Part shown: piece after piece, positions 23,081 to 33,500 of the stretch
How the letters are laid out: every line of letters starts with the position of its first letter
How positions within the stretch are numbered: the first letter of the stretch is position 1
NCBI GenBank assembly: GCA_002310215.1
Contig: DBYR01000005.1
Coordinates: forward strand, 1-64,000
Direction: 5' to 3'
DNA: 64,000 bases
Origin: Bacteroidales bacterium UBA1181
GTDB taxonomy: Bacteria; Bacteroidota; Bacteroidia; Bacteroidales; Paludibacteraceae
Made by a program: the position numbers and the translations under genes
The notes under the pieces: generated by a model
What the model saw: only the letters and a program-made list of their open reading frames with translations
Told to the model about the DNA's origin: nothing
Databases searched by the model: none

Positions 23081-24571
23081 TCACCTCGAAACCGTCACCA
23101 CAAACCGCCGATTGACCATGTCACCCAACGGATGAATCGCCTGTACCACAACGATATACGGTGCGACGGCAACCAATGCACCTCCGTCCGTGCGACCATC
23201 CCAAACCAGCTCGCCCGACACGGAAAGGGACAACGAATGACCTAACGTCCGCACCACCGCACCGTTCAGCGCATAGACACGCACGTTCGCCAAATAGCCG
23301 GGCTTGTCCAGGTTGTAACGCAGGTGCCAGAACCCGGAGGCTTCGAGATAGGGGGCACACAACGGATCGGCCTCAAAAAGGATCTCCTCGACCGCCATCA
23401 TCGCCTGGTTCTCACAGCCCGGAGAGGCATAGCCCGTCGCAGGGGAGGCGGAGGTCCACGATGAACCCTCTATGGAAACACGCTCCAACGAGACCCCCAC
23501 CCCCTTGTCAGGCACCCCCTCCACATGCAGGTCGGGGGCGAAATAGGCCTCGTCGATCAAGAGAGAATCGGATGTGCGGAAGAGGGAGACCCATCCCCCA
23601 GCATTGTTCAGGGCCGCCATGTTGGACATCGGCACCATCGCCCCGTCGGACGCACACGAAGAGAGGTCACCCACCTTCTCCGGATATTTTGTAACCGCCT
23701 TATACTCATCAGGATAGATTAGTGAAGAGGAGGAGGCAATCCGCTTGCCATAGCTAACCGCACCATCCTTCTTCCTCGCCGCAAGGTTGAGTCCGGACAA
23801 GTCGATGACCTTGTCGGAACGGTTATAAATCTCCACAAACTCAGCCCCATCCGCAGACGGAGCGAACATGATTTCCGTGAAAATCAAATCGTTAGGCTCA
23901 GGCAATGAGGGAGGGTCGAGCACGGAAGCCGCTTCACCCTCCACCATCCAACCCGAGAAGGAGAAGGTGTTCGCCTTCGACTTAGGATACTTGCAATAGA
24001 TGCCCGAATAGGAGGCTTGCGTCAAGGTGTTATCGGTGACGGAGAACTCCTGACGAAACGACTCCTCGTCATTCAGCCTGGAGTAGACCACCCATTCGCC
24101 CGCACTGCTACGGGTCACCCGCACCTCCACACGTAGCAACTTCTCGTCCAACGGAGGGAGAAGCCTCATCGTGTCCCCCTTCGCCAAGGTGACGACGCTT
24201 CCGCTTTCCTTGCGGAAGCATAAGGAGATCTGCCGTTTGGAATCACCCAAGCGCAGGAAATAGCCGGAGGAGGAGCCATCGATCGCCGGCGCGTCGACCG
24301 CCAAATAGTAACGGGCGAAACACGAGCCGGTCGGCTGGGTCATGGTGACGGTGAGACCCCACTCCGCATCGTCCATCGCGACAGAAGGGGCGAAGAGATA
24401 GCTCTCACCGGCTACATTGTTCAAGGAAGTAACCACCCCGTCGGCGACCGAAAAGAGAGAATCCGTACCCACGCAATACGAGGGAATCACACCATCCGTA
24501 AAGGATACATTCAGCTGAGCAAACGCACAGAAAGGGCACAAAAAAGCCCACACAAACAAAATTTTTTTCAT
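23081..24571 (-). CDS. Lamin-tail domain exported protein
   Basis: A secreted protein of 496 residues with a signal peptide MKKILFVWAFLCPFCAFAQ. Residues about 20-215 are beta-rich and resemble a concanavalin-like module. Residues about 228-375 form a lamin-tail domain (LTD): it opens NDLIFTEIMFAPSADGAEFV and continues EIYNRSDKVIDLSGL, the standard family start. The last 95 residues resemble a FlgD-type Ig domain (VRVYALNGAVVRTL, then LVWDGRTDGG and the closing NRRFVVTVSR), a common C-terminal module on Bacteroidota surface proteins that may serve as a T9SS signal. The binding target is unknown. It is divergent from asd. Confidence 0.75.
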   Translation of the reverse strand: MKKILFVWAFLCPFCAFAQLNVSFTDGVIPSYCVGTDSLFSVADGVVTSLNNVAGESYLFAPSVAMDDAEWGLTVTMTQPTGSCFARYYLAVDAPAIDGSSSGYFLRLGDSKRQISLCFRKESGSVVTLAKGDTMRLLPPLDEKLLRVEVRVTRSSAGEWVVYSRLNDEESFRQEFSVTDNTLTQASYSGIYCKYPKSKANTFSFSGWMVEGEAASVLDPPSLPEPNDLIFTEIMFAPSADGAEFVEIYNRSDKVIDLSGLNLAARKKDGAVSYGKRIASSSSLIYPDEYKAVTKYPEKVGDLSSCASDGAMVPMSNMAALNNAGGWVSLFRTSDSLLIDEAYFAPDLHVEGVPDKGVGVSLERVSIEGSSWTSASPATGYASPGCENQAMMAVEEILFEADPLCAPYLEASGFWHLRYNLDKPGYLANVRVYALNGAVVRTLGHSLSLSVSGELVWDGRTDGGALVAVAPYIVVVQAIHPLGDMVNRRFVVTVSR

Positions 24572-24620
24572 TCAACAATAACTTTTATAATTAATTACTA
24601 CAAGTAAACCGCAAACAAAT

Positions 24621-24628
24621 TATCTTTG
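24621..24628 (+). promoter_or_regulatory. Promoter -7 element of asd
   Basis: TATCTTTG, an exact TAnnTTTG match, 84 bp before asd. The leader contains a small imperfect hairpin (AGAGGATG / CATCCCTCT, 24638 onward). I see no lysine riboswitch. Confidence 0.65.
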
Positions 24629-24711
24629 CAGAAAATTAGAGGATGGCAAACACATCCCTCTCGCAAAAGTATAAAATATTGAGAAAATTCATATAAAATT
24701 ACAAAAGAAAA

Positions 24712-25722
24712 ATGAGAGTAGCAATCGTTGGAACAAGCGGCGCAGTGGGACAGGAATTCCTCCGCGTATTAGCAGAACGTAATTTCCCGTTGGATGACTT
24801 AGTACTGTTCGGATCGTCTAGAAGTGCAGGACGCACATACGAATTCAAAGGCAAGCAATACACCGTCAAGGAGTTGAAGCACAATGACGACTTCAAGGGT
24901 GTGGACATCGCCTTCACCTCCGCAGGAGCCAGCATCTCGAAGGAGTTCGCCGAGGACATCACCAAGTACGGTGCCGTGATGATTGACAACTCCAGCGCAT
25001 TCCGCATGGACAATGATGTTCCATTGGTTGTGCCTGAGTGCAACGCGGAAGATGCGCTCAACCGTCCGAGAGGCATCATCGCCAACCCTAACTGCACCAC
25101 CATCATGATGGTAGTGGCTTTGCAACCGCTCGAGAAGATCAGCCACATCAAACGTATCCACGTCGCCAGCTACCAAGCGGCCAGCGGCGCAGGTGCGGCA
25201 GCCATGGCGGAGTTGGAGCAGCAGTACAGGGAAGTGTTGGACAACAAGCCTGTGACCGTCAATAAGTTCGCTTATCAATTGGCATACAACGTCATCCCTC
25301 AGATCGATGTCTTCACCGACAACGGATACACGAAAGAGGAGATGAAGATGTTCAACGAGACGAAGAAAATCATGCACAGCGACGTGAATTGTTCAGCGAT
25401 GTGCGTGCGTGTGCCTTCCCTCCGCTCCCACTCGGAGTCCATCTGGATCGAGACGGAGAAGCCAATCAGCGTGGAGCAAGCACAGAAAGCCTTCGCCGAG
25501 GGTGAGGGTCTGCAGTTGATGGATGATCCAGCCAACAAGAAATATCCAATGCCTCTCTTCTTGGCAGGCAAGGACGATGTTTACGTAGGCCGTGTACGTA
25601 AGGACTTGGCGAACGAGAATGGTTTGACCTTCTGGATCGTGGGTGACCAAATCAAGAAAGGCGCCGCTTTGAACGCTGTACAAATCGCTGAATACCTCAT
25701 CAAGGTAGGAAACGTAAAATAA
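24712..25722 (+). CDS. asd: Aspartate-semialdehyde dehydrogenase
   Basis: It reduces aspartyl phosphate to aspartate semialdehyde, the branch point to lysine/diaminopimelate, threonine and methionine. The 336 residues start MRVAIVGTSGAVGQEFLRVL, a nucleotide-binding glycine loop. The catalytic Cys is in GIIANPNCTTIMM near residue 127 and the YQAASGAGAAAM segment follows. The conserved CVRVPSLRSHSES stretch carries the second active-site region with His. It is monocistronic, with its own promoter and two terminator hairpins downstream. Confidence 0.96.
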   Translation: MRVAIVGTSGAVGQEFLRVLAERNFPLDDLVLFGSSRSAGRTYEFKGKQYTVKELKHNDDFKGVDIAFTSAGASISKEFAEDITKYGAVMIDNSSAFRMDNDVPLVVPECNAEDALNRPRGIIANPNCTTIMMVVALQPLEKISHIKRIHVASYQAASGAGAAAMAELEQQYREVLDNKPVTVNKFAYQLAYNVIPQIDVFTDNGYTKEEMKMFNETKKIMHSDVNCSAMCVRVPSLRSHSESIWIETEKPISVEQAQKAFAEGEGLQLMDDPANKKYPMPLFLAGKDDVYVGRVRKDLANENGLTFWIVGDQIKKGAALNAVQIAEYLIKVGNVK

Positions 25723-25779
25723 AGGATTGCCAGTAGAGGCCGATAGAAAAGCCGCTACAATGGCCTTATAAAAACGAGC

Positions 25780-25814
25780 AAGGCACGGTGAACGATGAAC
25801 CTTCACCGTGCCTT
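25780..25814 (+). terminator. Terminator hairpin 1 after asd
   Basis: AAGGCACGGTGAA pairs perfectly with TTCACCGTGCCTT (25802-25814) across a short loop. The T-tract is short. Confidence 0.75.
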
Positions 25815-25826
25815 TCCTTATAAAAG

Positions 25827-25860
25827 AACAGGACTGATTCTTTGGGAAATCAGTCCTGTT
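25827..25860. terminator. Bidirectional terminator hairpin
   Basis: AACAGGACTGATT pairs perfectly with AATCAGTCCTGTT (25848-25860) and is followed by TTT. It lies between the convergent asd (+) and the FISUMP-like gene (-). Confidence 0.8.
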
Positions 25861-25887
25861 TTTCATGCGTAAAACAGAATACGATGA

Positions 25888-28224
25888 TTACTCTTTGACG
25901 TCACGGACTAAGCGGACGGAGCATCCGATTCTACGGCGAACGCCATCGTACGTCGGAGTAATATCATATACGTCAGGATTCTCATAAGCAGATGCTGAGT
26001 GTGCGATGAACAACATTCCCCATGAGAAGGTATCATCATCATACAGGGAGGTAGACCAATAACTACCATCAATCCAGTCGGTATAACCAGTGTCATCAAT
26101 GTCGTAGGTGGATCCGTACCGCACTATTCCCGCACTTGGCAAGAAAACTGCACCTAACGCCTCCATGCGAGACCATACTTCCTCGTCATAAGTATTAACC
26201 TCATAGTTATAAATCGGAGTCTCCGGATTGTCATTATAAGGTATGCCATTGTTGAAATCCCAATCGTCAGGCAAAAGGAGGATTCCGTCCACACCCTGTA
26301 CTTGGGCTGCCACGTGGAAATTCCTATTGTCCTTGCGTCTTCTCATGAGATATTCCCACTCATCCTTTGTAAGTGTACGCCAAAGGTTCGCGGTGTTGCC
26401 TCCATTGGAGATCGGGTTATACACGCCCCAATCATACTTGGTGCCAGAGATGTCTGGAATATCTTCGTAGAAGTCGCCATAAGCGAAGTTAAATGTAGGG
26501 TCAAACGCATAACCGGAAGAAGCCCAACGGAAAGCGTCTATCCATCCGTCTCTTTTCTCGGTGGTATTTTGTATCCAACTCTTTGGCGAGATGTGGTCAA
26601 TTTGCGTCTCCGCGAAACGCCAGATCTTGGTGTCTGGATTGTATTGAAGGTTTCCTTGGGAGAAATTCACTTGTTTGGTTTCCGAAACCGAGAATCTTCC
26701 GCGAAGGAGTCCTGCGCTCATGTCAACGCCCGATAAATCGGGTTGATTGTCAGGAAGATAATTGTTCGGCATATCGACTCCTTCTCCTTCAAGTTCTTCA
26801 TTTTCAATTGTACCCATCTTTATTATCTCTGCCGCTATACTATCTGTAGTGACTAATCGGATAAAATTAGTATTCCTGCCGTATGCGAGTGGATCAAAGA
26901 AATCATCGTCACACCAATATTCATCCTCACAAACAGGATATGCATGATTGGCGGTCAGGTTCATGGCGTGACATTCGAACATTATTCCCCAAGACCAATA
27001 GTTGGCGCAAGGCATGAAGACCACACCTAACGACTCCATCTTTTCCCATGTTTTTTTGTCATAGACATTAACCGAGCAATTCTCCGCTTTAGGAGTAAAG
27101 TTTATGTCAGAAGGGGTTTCCCAATCATCTGGCAGAAGGACATATCCTTCCATTCCATTCACCTTGGCCTTTGAATAGAGGCTATCTGCGTTGTCTCTAA
27201 AATTGAAGAGATACTTCCAGTCCGAATCGTCAGGGTTTTCCCATAGGCCAATCTTGTTACCTCCGTTATGGATAGGTTGGTCACCATTTTTTCCGTCGGA
27301 AGCATAATTAAATTCAATGCCCCAATAATGGTAATCCCTGTCATAATATTCGCACTCTGGATGATTAGCTGTACCAGCGCCATATTCGTAGCAATCGACC
27401 CAATCTGTGGCCGGAAACATCCAATAATCCAAGTAACTCTTCCCGAGAGTATCGAACTGGGTCTTGGCGAATCTCCATTCGTTCTTATATGCGAGGTACT
27501 GCAGTACGCCTTTGGAGAAATGTACTATTTTGTTTTTCCCCATGGAGAATTTACCAGGCAACACTCCGTGGATTGCGGCTGATTTGAAAAGTGTGTCCGC
27601 AGGTGTCGTGTCGGCAGGAATGGTATCCGTAGGGATGGTGTCACCATGTATTGTATCCGTAGGGATGGTATCGACTGGTGGTATGTTTATTTGAGCGGAG
27701 ATCGAGTCTATCGTTGCTTCGAGTTCCTTGATTTTCCCCTCCCAAATGGCATCTCTTTCGGAGAGGAGGCTTTCGACTCTGTCGTTGATGAAATCCTGTA
27801 GGAATTTCTCGTCCACTTTGTCTGCCAAGAATGACCGATGAGCATACAAGGCGTAGGGAACGCTCAACAACTGGGAGGTGACGGAGATGGTCTTCCCGTT
27901 CAGTTCTGCGGCGGAACGAATGAAGAATGGTCCGTTGCTCCAATCGATGGTGTTGAAGTCATACGTCGTCATTCCACCTCCGACCTCAAGGGTGATGACT
28001 CCGTTGACAGTTGTGGCGGTGGTATGGGTTTCCGAGTATACCACAGTGCCCCCTTCTATGTTCCCTTGCAAAATGGAGATTTGGACCTCCAGATCCTGGT
28101 TGCTGACCACGTTACCTGCGGCATCGCGAATGACCGCTTGGTAAGTGAGTTTTTGTGGGACTTGCGCCGACAACGACACTATCCATAGCAGTGTCATCGC
28201 GACAATCATAAAAATTCTCTTCAT
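25888..28224 (-). CDS. Secreted protein with two FISUMP-like domains
   Basis: A 778-residue protein with a signal peptide (MKRIFMIVAMTLLWIVSLSA). Residues about 20-135 resemble the N-terminal module of Bacteroidota surface proteins that opens QKLTYQAVIRDAAGNVV. A coiled-coil-like stretch (about 140-180) and a low-complexity linker of DTIP-type repeats (about 183-215) follow. Two homologous domains of about 260 residues come next. Each opens GKFS or GRFS, then V.FS.G.LQY, then WRFA.TQ, and contains an LLPDDW phrase and an AVFLP/VVFMP phrase. The second ends GCSVRLVRD, like the Fibrobacter succinogenes major paralogous (FISUMP) domain. The domains are diverged, so the duplication is old. Function unknown. 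Confidence 0.7.
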   Translation of the reverse strand: MKRIFMIVAMTLLWIVSLSAQVPQKLTYQAVIRDAAGNVVSNQDLEVQISILQGNIEGGTVVYSETHTTATTVNGVITLEVGGGMTTYDFNTIDWSNGPFFIRSAAELNGKTISVTSQLLSVPYALYAHRSFLADKVDEKFLQDFINDRVESLLSERDAIWEGKIKELEATIDSISAQINIPPVDTIPTDTIHGDTIPTDTIPADTTPADTLFKSAAIHGVLPGKFSMGKNKIVHFSKGVLQYLAYKNEWRFAKTQFDTLGKSYLDYWMFPATDWVDCYEYGAGTANHPECEYYDRDYHYWGIEFNYASDGKNGDQPIHNGGNKIGLWENPDDSDWKYLFNFRDNADSLYSKAKVNGMEGYVLLPDDWETPSDINFTPKAENCSVNVYDKKTWEKMESLGVVFMPCANYWSWGIMFECHAMNLTANHAYPVCEDEYWCDDDFFDPLAYGRNTNFIRLVTTDSIAAEIIKMGTIENEELEGEGVDMPNNYLPDNQPDLSGVDMSAGLLRGRFSVSETKQVNFSQGNLQYNPDTKIWRFAETQIDHISPKSWIQNTTEKRDGWIDAFRWASSGYAFDPTFNFAYGDFYEDIPDISGTKYDWGVYNPISNGGNTANLWRTLTKDEWEYLMRRRKDNRNFHVAAQVQGVDGILLLPDDWDFNNGIPYNDNPETPIYNYEVNTYDEEVWSRMEALGAVFLPSAGIVRYGSTYDIDDTGYTDWIDGSYWSTSLYDDDTFSWGMLFIAHSASAYENPDVYDITPTYDGVRRRIGCSVRLVRDVKE

Positions 28225-28302
28225 GGTGTAATAAATAGTTAATATTGAATGAATGTTTTTTTATATGTGCAACGCTATAACGTCAAGCCAGACTTATGCC
28301 CG

Positions 28303-28764
28303 TCATTTCTTGACGATGCTGAATGATTTGACGATCGTTTCGTCGTGTGTGAGCGTGAGATGGTATAGTCCTGAGGCGTAGCTGGAAAAATTGATTCGAG
28401 TCTCGCTTTCCCTCACGGGTGCGGACAATAGTTGTTGTCCTTCCGCATTCGTCAGGGTCATCGTCAAGTTTTTAAACTCGCCCGTTGTAAGCACGAGCAC
28501 ATCTTTTGTGGGGTTCGGATAGACCGACAACAAGGTGATGCTGGTGAGCTCCATTCCCGTGGTCGTCGCCACATTGTATGGGATGAGATTACCTGTGGAG
28601 AGCGCTCCGTCTTCCGACTCCATGGCCGCCACATTCCCCACCACATGGTAGAGTGTCAGATCACTTTGCGTCTTCTCGGCCGCTGAACTGTATAGGTTCG
28701 ACTGGGCGTGACAAAATATGGGCACACCCGCCAATGACGCAGACAATAATATGTGTTTTAGCAT
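28303..28764 (-). CDS. Mini T9SS cargo protein
   Basis: A 153-residue exported protein with a signal peptide ending SHA-like (AGVPIFCHAQ). The last 75 residues are a T9SS type A sorting domain: LLSVYPNPTKDVLVLTTGEF, then TMTLTNAEGQQLL, and the closing GLYHLTLTHDETIVKSFSIV. Only about 55 residues are left between signal peptide and sorting domain, with no recognisable fold, so the mature product would be a very small surface peptide. It lies upstream of, and 78 bp from, the FISUMP-like gene and may share its transcript. Promoter candidate at 28934. Confidence 0.75.
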   Translation of the reverse strand: MLKHILLSASLAGVPIFCHAQSNLYSSAAEKTQSDLTLYHVVGNVAAMESEDGALSTGNLIPYNVATTTGMELTSITLLSVYPNPTKDVLVLTTGEFKNLTMTLTNAEGQQLLSAPVRESETRINFSSYASGLYHLTLTHDETIVKSFSIVKK

Positions 28765-28933
28765 AGCATAATAATGATTTAATATGTTTTACACTCAATA
28801 CACGAAATGTCGCCAATAAACTTATGCGGGAGTATGTATTGTGAAAAACGGGGAAGTCGCACACAATAAACAACAATAACACGTTTCAATGGTATTCACA
28901 TTAACACTCCCTGTATGTCCTTTAAATATTAGG

Positions 28934-28941
28934 CAAAGGTA
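28934..28941 (-). promoter_or_regulatory. Promoter -7 element (minus strand)
   Basis: Read on the minus strand: TACCTTTG, with TTG at 28962-28964 and a 20-bp spacer, a good Bacteroidota promoter. The leader to the mini T9SS gene would be about 165 nt. Apart from this and the terminator at 29055, the stretch 28765-29111 holds nothing I can name. Confidence 0.6.
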
Positions 28942-29054
28942 AAATAAAACATATCAAAAGTCAAAGATAATGGATATAATTCTTTTTATAAAATGATTTA
29001 TATCGTCCGAAAGAGTGTTTCGGCAAGGAGCAAGGGGACTTACGGGGAAGGAAT

Positions 29055-29089
29055 AAAAAACAGGGAGAACGTGTGATGCTCCCCCTGTT
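29055..29089 (-). terminator. Terminator of the OmpA gene
   Basis: On the minus strand AACAGGGGGAGC and TTCTCCCTGTT form a bulged stem followed by a T-run. Confidence 0.65.
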
Positions 29090-29111
29090 ATATGCTAAAT
29101 TAGGTAAAAAA

Positions 29112-30473
29112 TCATTTCATGACAATTTCGATACGTCTATTCTTCTGACGGTTCGCCTCGCTCGTATTAGGCACAAGTGGATCGGAAGAGCCCTTGCTTC
29201 TCGCCATCACGCGGTTGATTGGGCATCCCGCTTTGATCAGCAACTTACGCATCGCCTCCGCGCGTTGCATACCCAGTTCGATATTCTTAGACTCCTTACC
29301 CAAGTTGCATGTATGGCCCCAGATGAGGATCTTACGTCCCGGCGTGTTTTTGATATAGTTTGTCAGGTCATTAATGTAAGCCTCGATTTCCTCATTCATC
29401 TGGACAACCGCTTCGCCTAATTTGAATTCCACCTGCACGTTATTATTCAACCATTTGACAACCTCTTTGACGTTGGCGAGTTCACGTGCTTTGCGCTCCT
29501 CCTCCTGCTGAGCCAGCTGGCGGGCGATGCGTAGCACCTCTTCGACTTCCGCCGTCTCGGATCTTCTGATTTCCGCCTCGATATTCTCCGTATCCTCGTC
29601 CTCCATGGCAAGTTCATGCTGCATTTCAGGCAATGGGAAGATACGAGGCATACCGAACGAGATGCCCACTTTCACACCTGCCGCCATTAGGTGGGCCTTA
29701 TCCGTCAAATTAGAGGAGAGCACGCCAGGGTAGGAGTTCCCGTCGAATAGGGAGGATGTATGGTCTTTGGACAGGTCCGTGAAGCCATAACTGAAATAAA
29801 GGCCCATGTAGAGGCTCATATCCCCATGCTTAAAGGAGCGGAGGAATCCGGCGTCGGCGAAGACACCTCCTCCGAATTTACGCAGGGAAGCCTCGCCCTC
29901 GTAGGCATCCTCTTTGAAGAATCCGTGCTGGGGCAGGTTCTCGTACTCGATATTCGTGAGTTGTTTGAAGTAGCCTTTGGTCTCCATTTCGCCATCCAGA
30001 ATGCGGTATTGGTTGGATATTGGCATGAAAAATTTCAAGCCTCCGCTTCCTAAAAAGCTCCACAAGGTACTGATTGGTTGCTGGTAATAGATAGCCACGG
30101 GGAGTTCAAGGTTGACCACATGTTGCTTCTCCCTCCAATCGCTGAAGATGACCCTATATTCGTATGGTTCTCCATTCTGTGCATCAACAGCGGCGCGTGA
30201 TATGCGGTAATCCTCGTAGAAGGAACGGGCGTTGTACCAGCTAACACCCAACCCGAGGCCTGCGCTCCAATGTTCACCAAGGACACGGCGATAGGCAGCC
30301 CTCACCTCCATACCTGTGCCTGGCGTGAAGTTACCCTCCTTCGGAGAGAACTGGACGGAGTGCAATCCGCCTCCCACGGTCAAATCCAAGTAATGATCGT
30401 AAGTCTGAGCATGCGACACAAGTGAAGGTAACGTGAGCAAGCCTAATAATATCAAACCCTTTCTCATTCTCAT
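29112..30473 (-). CDS. OmpA-family outer-membrane protein
   Basis: A 453-residue outer-membrane protein. After the signal peptide (MRMRKGLILLGLLTLPSLVS) come about 260 residues of alternating amphipathic strands, fitting an 8- to 10-strand beta-barrel (for example LYMGLYFSYGFTDLS, VKVGISFGMP). A charged helical linker follows (AEVEEVLRIARQLAQQEEER). The last 110 residues are an OmpA-type peptidoglycan-binding domain: ILIWGHTCNLGKESKNIELG, then QRAEAMRKLL, and NRQKNRRIEIVM at the end. It starts 49 bp after the giant gene, so the two are probably one transcript, and it may anchor or help display the giant protein. Confidence 0.88.
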   Translation of the reverse strand: MRMRKGLILLGLLTLPSLVSHAQTYDHYLDLTVGGGLHSVQFSPKEGNFTPGTGMEVRAAYRRVLGEHWSAGLGLGVSWYNARSFYEDYRISRAAVDAQNGEPYEYRVIFSDWREKQHVVNLELPVAIYYQQPISTLWSFLGSGGLKFFMPISNQYRILDGEMETKGYFKQLTNIEYENLPQHGFFKEDAYEGEASLRKFGGGVFADAGFLRSFKHGDMSLYMGLYFSYGFTDLSKDHTSSLFDGNSYPGVLSSNLTDKAHLMAAGVKVGISFGMPRIFPLPEMQHELAMEDEDTENIEAEIRRSETAEVEEVLRIARQLAQQEEERKARELANVKEVVKWLNNNVQVEFKLGEAVVQMNEEIEAYINDLTNYIKNTPGRKILIWGHTCNLGKESKNIELGMQRAEAMRKLLIKAGCPINRVMARSKGSSDPLVPNTSEANRQKNRRIEIVMK

Positions 30474-30522
30474 ATATCAATGTCTTTACATTCAAATAAT
30501 TACGGGGAGAAAAGACTCTCCC

Positions 30523-33500
30523 TTATTTCCTAATCTCCTTCACGGTCAATCCATCCACTTCGACGATGTATGCGCCGGAAGGGAGTTCTCGGAAGGACAC
30601 CTGAGTCTTACGGCCCACAAACGTAGTATTGTGGACGATGACACCGGAGGCGTTTGTCACAGTGAGTTTATGAACCGAACCATTGTCCACGCTCAGTTCG
30701 ACTGTCGCGTTGTCGGAGGTTGGATTAGGGTATACGGAAAGTATGGTGTTTGTACCATTGTCGAACCACTTCTTGCAAGTACGCAATTGGCGGCCGTCCG
30801 TCGTGACAGTCTCCAAGTAATAGCTGCCGCTCAAGCCCTTCTTCTCGCAGTAGTAAGGGAGTGTGGCGCCACCGACCCTCACATCGTTGTGAAACCATTG
30901 ATACTCACGGAATATATTCTCCGTATTGATGACGGAGACCACATCCTGCCAGATGTCCGTAATGTAGTCGCTGGAGAGGTTGACCCTCAGGTCCACATCG
31001 AAGAACGGAGTGACTGAGTTGATGGCATTCTTGAATTGGATGCTTGCCTTGTATGTGCCGGCAGGGCAGTCCGGTATGACGACCTTCACCTCGTTATCCG
31101 CATTGATTTTTGTGAAATCAACGTCGGCGAAGCCTGCCTGTAACGCCTCTTCGCTAAAGATGATCCTGTATTCGGAAGGAGCTTCGGAGTTGAGTAACGA
31201 ATAGCGTATCACATCCTCCGTGTTAGGGCAATAGCCGAATGAAGGGATTATCAGTGTGTCGACCATCATCTCGTCCACATCCTTCGCGAAGAGCGTTGAG
31301 GCTATCGTGTCAGAAGAGATGGTGAAGCTGATTATGCTGGAAGTGTCGCCGTCGCCCCACTTCACGAAATGGAAGCCCTCATTAGGGATCGCTTGCAGGC
31401 TAACGACTGTGCCATAAGGATAATCACCCTCGCCTGTCACTTTACCCACGTTGCCGTTGATCTTTGCGATGACGGTGAAAATCTTCGGTGTATAGATTGC
31501 CGTGATTGTCGTGTCATGGGAAGGCATGGAAAGAGGGAACTCCGCATCCCACGCCACGAAGTCATGCCCGATCTTGGTAGGGTTTAACGAATCGAGGCTT
31601 TTGCGCAGAATCATATCCTTGAAGTGATGAGGGAGAACGGCCAACGTGTCATCGCCATTCACCACATTGACGTAGTAAACGTTTGGAGAGAAGCTTGCCG
31701 TGAATGAGGTGTCGCTTGTCACCACCACTGAACGAGGGTTAGAACGGCCTCCGTCTGTCCATGAGGTGAAGCGGAATCCCTCATTTGGGACTGCGGCGAA
31801 GGTGATCGTATCGCCATACGGGATGGAATCACCGAGGGTGTAGTCGATCGTACCGTTTGCGGAAGCGGTCACTACCACATGGTATCTCTTCTTCTCCCAT
31901 TGTGCCTCCAGTGTCAAATCGGACGCACCCACCTCGATAGGAAGGGTAGGATACCATCCGATGAAATCATGGCCTTCCTTCTCCGGAATTATATTCACGA
32001 GAGAATCGGTAATGATGTCGCCATAAGTGACATTGATTTTCAGGAGTGTGTCACCGTCGAGCAATGCGGCGAATACATACGTGTTCGGCATGAAGATAGG
32101 CGTTAGTGAAGTGTCGCTTACGACCACTATCTGTCGAGGATTCAGGGTGTCGCCGTCCGCCCATGAGAGGAAGTGGTATCCCTCGTTAGGCTCAACCGCC
32201 AAAGTGATCGTATCGCCATAGGTTACTGGGTTTTGGAAGTCTGCGATGACTTTACCATTCTCAAAGAGTGTGTCGAGGGTCAGTTCAATCGTCTTCTTCG
32301 TCCACTGTGCTTCGATGGTCATGTCGCCCGCCTCCATCACAATAGGGAGGTTAGGCAACCAACCCGTGAAGTCGTAGCCAGTCCTTTCCAACGATACCTC
32401 TACCGAAGAGGATTGTACAGTATCTCCGTAATGGACAGGTAATGTCAGCACAATCGTATCCTCACTCATGGCAATTAGATGGTATAGATTAGGCTCGAAG
32501 ATAGGCGTCAATGATGTGTCGCTCGTCACCACTACCTCGCGAGGATTGGTCGTCACGCTATCATTCCAAGCGACGAAATGGTAGCCTTCGGCTGGTTCGG
32601 CCGTCAGTGTGATTTTATCGCCATACGTGACAGGGTTCGTGAAATCCGTTATGATAGAGCCGTTCTCAAACAATGTATCGAAAGTGAGTTCGATGGTCTT
32701 CCGTTGGAACTGTGCCTCGATTGTCAGATCTGTGGCACCCATCACAATCGGGAGGGCAGGTTGCCAACCTACGAAGTCATAGCCTACCGACGAAGGCTCA
32801 ACATCCAGCATCGCCTCTACGATGGTGTCGCCATAGGAGATGGAGAAGCGTTTCAGCGTGTCTCCTTCGCTAAGAACTGAAACAACATATTGGTTCGTTT
32901 CGAAGAGTGGAGCGAATGATGTGTCGGATGCAACGACCACCTGGCGAGGATTTGCCTCTGAACCATCGTCCCATGTCATGAAATGGTAGCCTTCGGCAGG
33001 TTCGGCGGTAAGTGTAACCGTATCACCATAAGCGACTGGGTTTGTGAAGTCTGTCGACACGCCACCGCCAACCGTCAATGAATCCACAGATACGATGTAC
33101 ATCCTTTTTGTCCATTGCGCCGTGACGGTCATGTTCGAATCGCCCATCACGACTGGGAGCACAGGAGACCAACCTGCGAAGAGGTGACCTTCCTTCTCTG
33201 GGGATGAGCCCATCAAATCCGTTGTCACCGTATCTCCGAAGAGAACAGGAACCGTACGAAGCGTGTCCGAATCGCTCATCACGATGACATCGTATTGGTT
33301 CGGTTCGAAGATGGCGGCGAAGAAAGTATCGCTGTGGATAGTGCACTTGCGAGGGTTCAGCGTCGTGCCGTCCGTCCATGACACGAAGTGGTAGCCATTT
33401 ATAGGCACAGCTTTCAATGAGACGGATGCACCGTATGACACAGGATTCGTGAAGTAGGTGACGAATGTACCCTTATCCGTCAACGAATCGACAGAGACGA

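Noticed and set aside
24629..24711. Lysine riboswitch before asd
   Set aside because: The leader is only about 80 nt, too short for the lysine riboswitch, and has just one imperfect hairpin.
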